Shown here: positions 58,616 to 64,000 of the stretch, in pieces
How positions within the stretch are numbered: position 1 is the first letter of the stretch
Layout: each line of letters begins with the position of its first letter
Assembly (NCBI GenBank): GCA_027382625.1
Contig: JAJKFJ010021845.1
Location: forward strand, 142,501-206,500
Source of the DNA: Tetmemena sp. SeJ-2015
Taxonomy: Eukaryota; Ciliophora; Spirotrichea; Sporadotrichida; Oxytrichidae
Length of the DNA stretch: 64,000 nt
Reading direction: 5' to 3'
Program-made: the position numbers and the translations under genes
The notes under the pieces: model-generated
Told to the model about the DNA's origin: nothing
What the model saw: only the letters and a program-made list of their open reading frames with translations
The model's database searches: none

Positions 58616-59075
58616 ATGGCTGTCCCGCCCGCGTGTCAGATGCTTGCAGGGTGCTTTTGCTGGCCATTTTGGCCGGAGCGGCTGTTCAGCTTGGGTCGTG
58701 ACGAAATTTTTTCGCAAATGAGGACGGAGAATTGCACACGCCCGCCGTCATGGAGCGCGCGGAATTTCGCGGTGGGGGGGATCGTGACACGGCTGCGCCC
58801 CGCCGCCCGGTCAGGTGTCGAATCTGATTCTCGATCCGGGTGATCGCTTATGAGGTAGCCCCGGGTACCCCCCCGGGAAGCCCCCCGGTCTGACCCCGAA
58901 AACTGCCGAGCTCCGCGATTCGTTCATCGATTATCTCGCTGGGGTCGGGATCGACGAGATTTCCGGCAGTGCGGGCATCGCCACTTTGAAGGCCGAGCTG
59001 CTTCGCCGTGCGCGGCTGGTGGCGGGTGATGGCAGTCCGCAGGCCGTGCTGCTGCAGGAATTCATTCTACAGTAG
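58616..59075 (+). pseudogene. fliL: flagellar basal-body protein FliL, heavily frameshifted
   Basis: FliL supports the stator. The start near ATG 58616 leads, in shifted frames, to a hydrophobic segment VLLLAILAGAAV, a linker with MRTEN and MERAEFRGGGDRD, and a C-terminus that is clear: LRDSFIDYLAGVGIDEISGS, then AELLRRARLVAGDGSPQAVL and FILQ before TAG 59073. G and C runs at 58.77 and 58.87 kb mark the breaks. fliM starts nine bases later. Confidence 0.75.
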
Positions 59076-59083
59076 CGGATACC

Positions 59084-60010
59084 ATGGTCTCTGAAGCCCG
59101 GCTCATCGAAGAGGAAATCATCCGCCAGTCATCTGCCGGTGCGCAGAGGCTGCCGATGATGGATGTCTTCTTGGCCCGCCTTCCGGCTGCTCTGGCCGGG
59201 GCGCTGCGCAGCAGGCAAGGGCTGCAGACCGATGTCCTGCACCACAGCGCCCGCTATGACACATTCGCCGCGCTGGCTGCCGGAATGCAGGACCACACGC
59301 TGGTGGTCGAGGCCGAGGCGCTGCCCTGGCAGGGCAAGGCCTACATCCTTCTGGAGCCTGCGCTGCTTTACGCAGCACTTGAGATGCAGATGGGCGGTCA
59401 GGCCGACGCGATTTTCCTGCCCGCCCGCGCCGCCAGTATGATTGAGCGGCGCCTGGCGAAGGGCATTTGCGAAATTGCGCTTTCCGTCACGGCAGAGACG
59501 ATTGCACGGGTGACGCCGGTGCAGCTGAAATCCCTTGGCGTTGAGACGCTGGAACAGGCGCAGGGCGGGCTTCCGGGCCAAACCCCCTGCGTGGCCGGGC
59601 TGATGGAGCTGCGGATCGGGGCGACCACCGGGCAGATGGCGGTGGTTTTCCCCATGGCCACGCTGGAACCCGCCCAAGCTGCGCTTTCGACCATGTTCTT
59701 TGGTGAGAAGACCGGCGATCTGACGTGGCGCGATCATATCCGCGAGAATATCTCGGAGACGCATGTCGATCTGCTGGCCGTCATGCATGTCTTCGATTGC
59801 GCCATGACCGATGTTCTGGGCTGGCAGGTCGGAGATGTGGTGCCCTTGGACCTGCTTGAGGTGCCCGAAATACGCATGATCTGTTCGGGCAGCGAGATTC
59901 TCTATGGGGATGGCGGCCAATGCGGCGACAGGCATTACGCCGTCAGCCTGACCCGCGAGGCAGCTCCGGGTGCCGAGGGCTTCCGCCCGGCGCCGGTCTT
60001 CCGCTCAAGG
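59084..60010 (+). CDS. fliM: flagellar motor switch protein FliM
   Basis: FliM is the C-ring protein that binds CheY-P and FliG. ATG 59084 opens about 305 good residues: LVVEAEALPWQGKAYILLEP, MIERRLAKGICEIALSVTAE and the SpoA-like end VIDLLAVMHVFDCAMTDVLG-like part near 59.79 kb with VGDVVPLDLLEVPEIRMICS. The frame stays open to 60274 but the sense ends near 60.0 kb, so a stop there is hidden by an indel. The short N-terminus lacks an obvious CheY-binding peptide; this may reflect the family in this order. Confidence 0.82.
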
Positions 60011-60587
60011 CCTTGGATCGGCCCTGAGAGCGGCTTTATTTCTCTGGTGTTGGCCGCCCCCGTTCGCCAGAAACCGCGGCCCGCCCAGAAGCCGAGGTCG
60101 ATTGGGGGGATTTGGGCCGCCTACGCGCCCGCCCGAACTGACCGCTGCCAGCCCTGGCCTGCCGCCCGAGATCGGCCTTGCCCTGGGCGAGGAGCGCGCG
60201 GCGCTGGAGGCGCGCGCGACTGCGCTGGACACGCAGGAGGCGCGGATCCGTCTGGCCGCCGAGGCGCTGGATGAGCAGATCGCCCGGCTGGAATCGCTGA
60301 AACTCGAGCTGGAAACCGTGCTTGGCGGGGCCGAGACCGCCCATGGTGAAGATGTCGAGCGGCTGGTGCGGATCTATCGCGCGATGAAACCGGCGCAGGC
60401 CGGGCTGATCATGAATGAGATGGATCTGGAAGTGGCCACTCTGGTCATCGCGGCGATGCCCGAAAAGGACGCCGGGCCGATCCTCGCCAATATGCGGCCG
60501 GTGCGGGCGCAGGCGATTTCCAAGATCATCTTTGAACGGTCCCGCCTGCCGGGGGATCAGCGGCTGATGTCGGTGAAGATCGACTAG
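59970..60587 (+). CDS. MotE-like periplasmic flagellar protein
   Basis: This protein has a shifted, probably secreted N-terminus (ALRAALFLWCWPPPFA), then a coiled coil (ERAALEARATALDTQEARIR, LEQ-type helices to about residue 120) and a C-terminal MgtE-N-like domain, YRAMKPAQAGLIMNEMDLEV with AAMPEKDAGPILANMRPVRA. This is the build of MotE, the periplasmic chaperone of MotC in rhizobia. The first 60 residues are unreliable. The stop TAG 60585 overlaps the flhB stop on the other strand. Confidence 0.72.
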   Translation: MPRASARRRSSAQGLGSALRAALFLWCWPPPFARNRGPPRSRGRLGGFGPPTRPPELTAASPGLPPEIGLALGEERAALEARATALDTQEARIRLAAEALDEQIARLESLKLELETVLGGAETAHGEDVERLVRIYRAMKPAQAGLIMNEMDLEVATLVIAAMPEKDAGPILANMRPVRAQAISKIIFERSRLPGDQRLMSVKID

Positions 60588-61685
60588 GGATCCTGCCGCA
60601 GCATGGTGTGGGGCGGCGCCGGACGGTGGATCCGGCTTTTCAGCGAGATGACATAGCCGACCAGATCGGCGACCAGCGGCCAATGCTCCTCGGGGATGGC
60701 TTCGTCCACCTCGACGCTGGCGAACAGGCTGCGGGCGAGGGCGCGGTTTTCCAGGATCGGGATCTGGTGTTCCGCCGCGATTTCGCGGATGCGCGCGGCG
60801 ACTTCATCCGTGCCCTTGGCCACGCAGACCGGGGCCAGATCGACCCCGCGGGTAACGAAAGCGCCACGGCGTAATGGGTCGGGTTGGTCAGATCAGCACG
60901 GCCTCGGCACCGAGACCGTCAGGGGGCGACGGATACGCGAGGGGGCGATCTGCTGGCGACGCTGCTTCAGCATCGGATCCCCCTTCTGACGATATTCGTC
61001 GCGCTGCCCCTTTGTGGCTCACCCGCTGATTGGCGGCAAAGCTGAAGCGTTTCCAGAAAAGATCGGGGAAATGCCGATCGGAATGCAAAAAACCGTGAAG
61101 GCGACAAGGAAATCACCAGCGCATCCTGTCCGATGATCTGGGCGGGGGCCCCGGGGCAGCCCCAAGCCCCCCGGCAGCATTTCGGCCAGGCGCTCCCAGA
61201 CGAAATAGATCGCGCCCGAGCCAAATCAGCGCGAGTTTGGCGAGGTTCTTGGTGAACTCGACCAGATTGTCCTTGCCGAAGATCCGCTTCAGCCCGCGAT
61301 CGGGCTCAGCTGTCGGCTTTGGCGGATGCGTTCCGAGTCAGGACGAAGGGCCCTGCAACGCGCGCGGCCGGGCCCGGGCCAAAGAAGATGGGAAGGATCT
61401 TCGCAAGCAAGGCGTCCCGGCATCAGGCTGTCCTGGGCCATCTGCCAGATCGCCATGGCCCGCGACGCCTCCCCCTCGGATTCGGGCCGGAGAACTCGCC
61501 AAGGCCAGCGGCCCGGGGGTTCTCGGCCAGAGCACCAGATCACCCACGCCGATCATCGCAAGGCTGGCCAGAAGCTGGCCGATCTCGCGGCTGATCGGCA
61601 CCTGACCTTTTTCGCGCGCGCGCCTGAGCTTGGTCTCGCTGGCCTCTAACGTGCGGGAATCCTTGTCATCCTGCTCCTCGGCCAT
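60584..61685 (-). pseudogene. flhB: flagellar export switch protein FlhB, multiply frameshifted
   Basis: FlhB sets export specificity and cleaves itself at NPTH. ATG 61685 starts MAEEQDDKDSRTLEASETKL, then RRAREKGQVPISREIGQLLA, the family N-terminus. The membrane part (61.5-60.95 kb) is broken in many places. Near 60.87 kb TNPTHYAVAL, the cleavage site, is readable, followed by GTDEVAARIREIAAEHQIPI and LFASVEVDEAIPEEHWPLVA to 60584. At least six indels are needed. Order fliR-flhB is normal. Confidence 0.85.
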
Positions 61686-61697
61686 TCGCGCGCGCCC

Positions 61698-62424
61698 TTA
61701 GCGGATCGGATCCATGGCCCCAAAATCGGCCAGGGTTTCCCTGAAGGGCCATATGCTGGTGCGGGTGCGCCCAAAAAGCCGGCTGTCGCGCCGGGCGCAA
61801 TTTTGAAGGTCAGGGCTGGGCTTGCCTTGTTCCCGGAGCAAAAACCGGGGGGCTGGGGTGACGAAAGACAGAAGATGCCCGACCAGAAGGCATTGCCCAC
61901 CAGAAGCGTCATTTGCCCGGCCATATCCCCAAGGATCGGCTGACCGAGGGGCATCGCTGATGGGAACGCACCCCCCCTTAAAGCATGGGGTGAGGGGTAT
62001 TTTGGAAAGGGATCGGGCCAGAACCCCGCCATGCGTATCATCATCCGACGGGGGGTCCCCCCTTTTGGTCCGCCGTCCTGGGTGCAAGGGCGTTTGCGGG
62101 CCCCGGCGTAAAACCCGAATTTGTCCCCAAAGATTGCGCTGCCCCCAGAAAGCTGGCGGGGGCAAGCAGAAAAAAGCCCGATGTGGATTCCCCGGGAGCA
62201 GCGGAACAGGATCAGGGGGGTCGTTTGTGCCGGGGGGGGGAAGATTGCAAAGGCGGGGCTATGGCGGCGGGGTATCAGCTCACCAGTAGCGAAAAGAGAT
62301 CCGCCCCCGGGCCGGGTAGCTGGTTTGCCCAAGGCGGGCATGGGGGGACGGCCGTGCCGATCCGCGCATAGACCACCAGAAAAGCGGTCAGCTGGGCGGA
62401 AAAAGACAGGGCGAGCGGGCTCAT
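61698..62424 (-). pseudogene. fliR: flagellar export gate protein FliR, sequence badly damaged
   Basis: ATG 62424 (MSPLALSFSAQLTAFLVVYA), four bases after the flhA stop, opens the first membrane helix. After RIGTA the sequence has many G and C runs and no frame stays sensible for more than 40 residues; AGQMTLLVGNAFWSG near 61.9 kb looks like a real piece. A stop at 61698, 13 bases before flhB, fits. The call rests on the start, size and order flhA-fliR-flhB. Confidence 0.65.
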
Positions 62425-62428
62425 CCGG

Positions 62429-64000
62429 CTATTTTCCGATGGTCTCGACGGTGCGGGTCACCGAATTTCGCGCCACCTCCTGGTAGGAGATGACGGGGGT
62501 TTGAGCCGCCGCGCGCTCGGTCATCGCGCGGATCACAGGCCGGTAATTGGCTGCCACCAGCAGGGCGGGGCGCTCGCCCTTCGCCTCGAAACGGTTGCTG
62601 GCGATCTGTACCGCGAGCACGAAATCCTGCACCATGCGCGGGTTCATCGTGCAGGCGAAATCGCCATTCGTCAGGCTGATGGACGAAGCAAACTCGCGCT
62701 CCCATTCCGGGGAAAGGGTCATCACCGGGATATAGCGCGATTTCGCATCATGGGCGCGGTCTTCATTGCCGGGGCGGACCACCTCGGCGGCATGGCTGAT
62801 CTGGGTGGCCCGGGCGCGGCGCACCTGTTCGGTGATCAGGGCCACGCTTTTGGTATTGCCAGCGGCATCGGCCATTGCCTCGACAATGCGCGGAAAATTT
62901 CGGGACCGAAAACCCCTCGCGCAGCAGGTTCTGAAGGGACATGTTTGCAGCTTTAAAACCCGGGGGCTGGCAGGGGAAAATTCATTCAAGTTTTTCTGTT
63001 TATCCTTGCCCGGGGACCATTCGCCAGTTCAACTGAACATACTGAGCATTGGGGGCATTTGTCCGGTTTCACCTCGATCAGATGGTGATGAGGGACGTTT
63101 TCCTTTCCAAACCCGGTGAACCCCGGGGTTTTGGGTTAGGTTGGGGGCCCCGGCGGGCCCCGGGATCCAGAGGGCGGGCAGGCCAAAAGCGGGGGTTCCG
63201 CCCAGGGCCCCTGCACTTTTGGGGGGGGGGTTTGTCGGATCATCAAAAGGGGCCCCCTCCCAAATTTTTCATTTCCCAGGCGACCTCGGCCCCCTGCACC
63301 CGGATCACATAGGCATCCGCATCCATGCCCGCGACATCGCTGATGCGCACCGGGGGGAGCAGGAAGCCGTACTCCTTCATGAACATGTCGCGCAGATTGC
63401 CACCTTGGGGGGGCAGCGAGGGGATCCTGATCGCTGACCATCATCACAAGCCGGTTTTTGGTGATGCGGCCGATCATGTCGCGCGATCCATGTCCTGTTA
63501 TCCCCAGGCTTTGTTCAGGGTGAGTCCACTGCGCATCTTAGTGGAACGCACGTGCGCATGGGTCAGCGCCACGGCCAGCGCGAGAAAGGCGAAGATCGCA
63601 AAAGGGAAGCCGGGCAGAAGCCCCATGCCGAAGATCAGCGCTGCCGTGACCAGCAGCGGCTTTGACGCCGAGGTCAGCTGGCCGGTGATCGCCTTGCCAG
63701 CCGAGCCCTCGACGGTGCCCTTGGCCACGATCATCCCTGCCGCGACCGAGATGACAAGCGCCGGGATCTGGCTGACCAGCCCGTCGCCGATGGTCAGCAC
63801 GGCAAAGGTCCGCGGGCACGCCGATGCCCATCCGGGCGCAAAGTGGAAATCAGCACGCCCCCGACCAGTTGAAACCCAGATGATCACGCGGCTATCGCAT
63901 CCCCACGCACGAATTTCGCACCCCCGCCCAGGCGCCGGGCCATTCCCTTTTCGGGGCGGGTTTTTGGCCTCATGTCAGGCCCCCGGCGCAATCGGCATCG
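62429..64000 (-). pseudogene. flhA: flagellar export protein FlhA, C-terminal part, frameshifted, runs off the window
   Basis: FlhA is the large export gate protein. Near 63.75 kb IGDGLVSQIPALVISVAAGM is the conserved FHIPEP region with membrane helices after it (LVTAALIFGMGLLPGFPFAI). The cytoplasmic domain ends cleanly: REFASSISLTNGDFACTMNP, then ERPALLVAANYRPVIRAMTE and SYQEVARNSVTRTVETIGK, before TAG 62429. The 62.9-63.5 kb stretch is unreadable, with an 11-G run at 63221-63231. The N-terminal part lies beyond the window. Confidence 0.88.

Noticed and set aside
58704..58717. TTTTTTCGCAAAT, similar to the flagellar motif
   Set aside because: It lies within the coding part of fliL, so it is not counted with the promoter-gap copies.
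1..64000. CRISPR array
   Set aside because: No run of regularly spaced direct repeats was seen; the repeats found are pairs only.

Overview
The window is chromosomal DNA from an alphaproteobacterium of the Rhodobacterales (Paracoccus/Rhodobacter type). The evidence is an rRNA operon ending 23S-5S-tRNA(fMet), high GC, and a flagellar cluster that carries the alphaproteobacterial regulators FlaF and FlbT plus a DUF1217 gene. The placement is an inference from gene content; no species can be named.

Region 1 (1-1297): the 3' end of 23S rRNA, 5S rRNA, initiator tRNA and a terminator. Region 2 (about 1246-36348) is an integrated element. Its tyrosine integrase (32514-33784) and a 48-bp repeat of the tRNA(fMet) 3' end (1199-1246 and 36348-36395, one mismatch) show that it entered the initiator tRNA gene. 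Most of it is a lambda-like prophage: terminase, gpW-like joiner, portal, S49 protease, decoration protein, capsid E and a few connector genes run leftward from 14.2 to 4.7 kb. The tail module is missing where an IS21-family element (2189-4691) now sits, so the phage is cryptic. ParB/methylase genes, an HNH gene, small phage genes and an integrase-proximal control region complete it.

The prophage carries several insertions of lower GC that look like defence cargo. These are a zinc-ribbon plus HEPN-like gene inside the head operon (5276-6166), a sigma-70 factor followed by a NERD-nuclease/UvrD-type helicase (19145-22029), a DISARM-type set drmMII-drmA-drmB (28568 down to 22013) that overlaps the helicase tail to tail, and a KAP-type P-loop NTPase next to attR (34088-35914). 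No drmC is visible. The sigma/NERD-helicase pair packed against DISARM is the best candidate for an undescribed system.

Region 3 (36348-37077) holds attR, a further partial tRNA end, each followed by its own terminator, and the C-terminal half of a large serine recombinase. This is a scar of repeated integration.

Region 4 (37083-64000) is a flagellar cluster: motB, fliK, flgD, an unknown gene, flgH, flgA, flgG, flgF, a secreted unknown, flgE, flgK, flgL, flgI, flgJ, flgN-like, flagellin, flaF, flbT, DUF1217, fliG, fliP, fliN, fliH, fliF, fliL, fliM, motE-like, flhB, fliR and partial flhA. A 9-bp word, TTTTCGCAT, recurs in four gaps that lead flagellar operons.

Caution: most GC-rich genes, including flagellar genes that should be conserved, contain one or more frameshifts. 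The number and the long G/C runs, worst at 61.7-64 kb and 18.3-19 kb, suggest sequence errors rather than true decay. Coordinates of frameshifted genes therefore span the whole recognisable gene, not one open frame.
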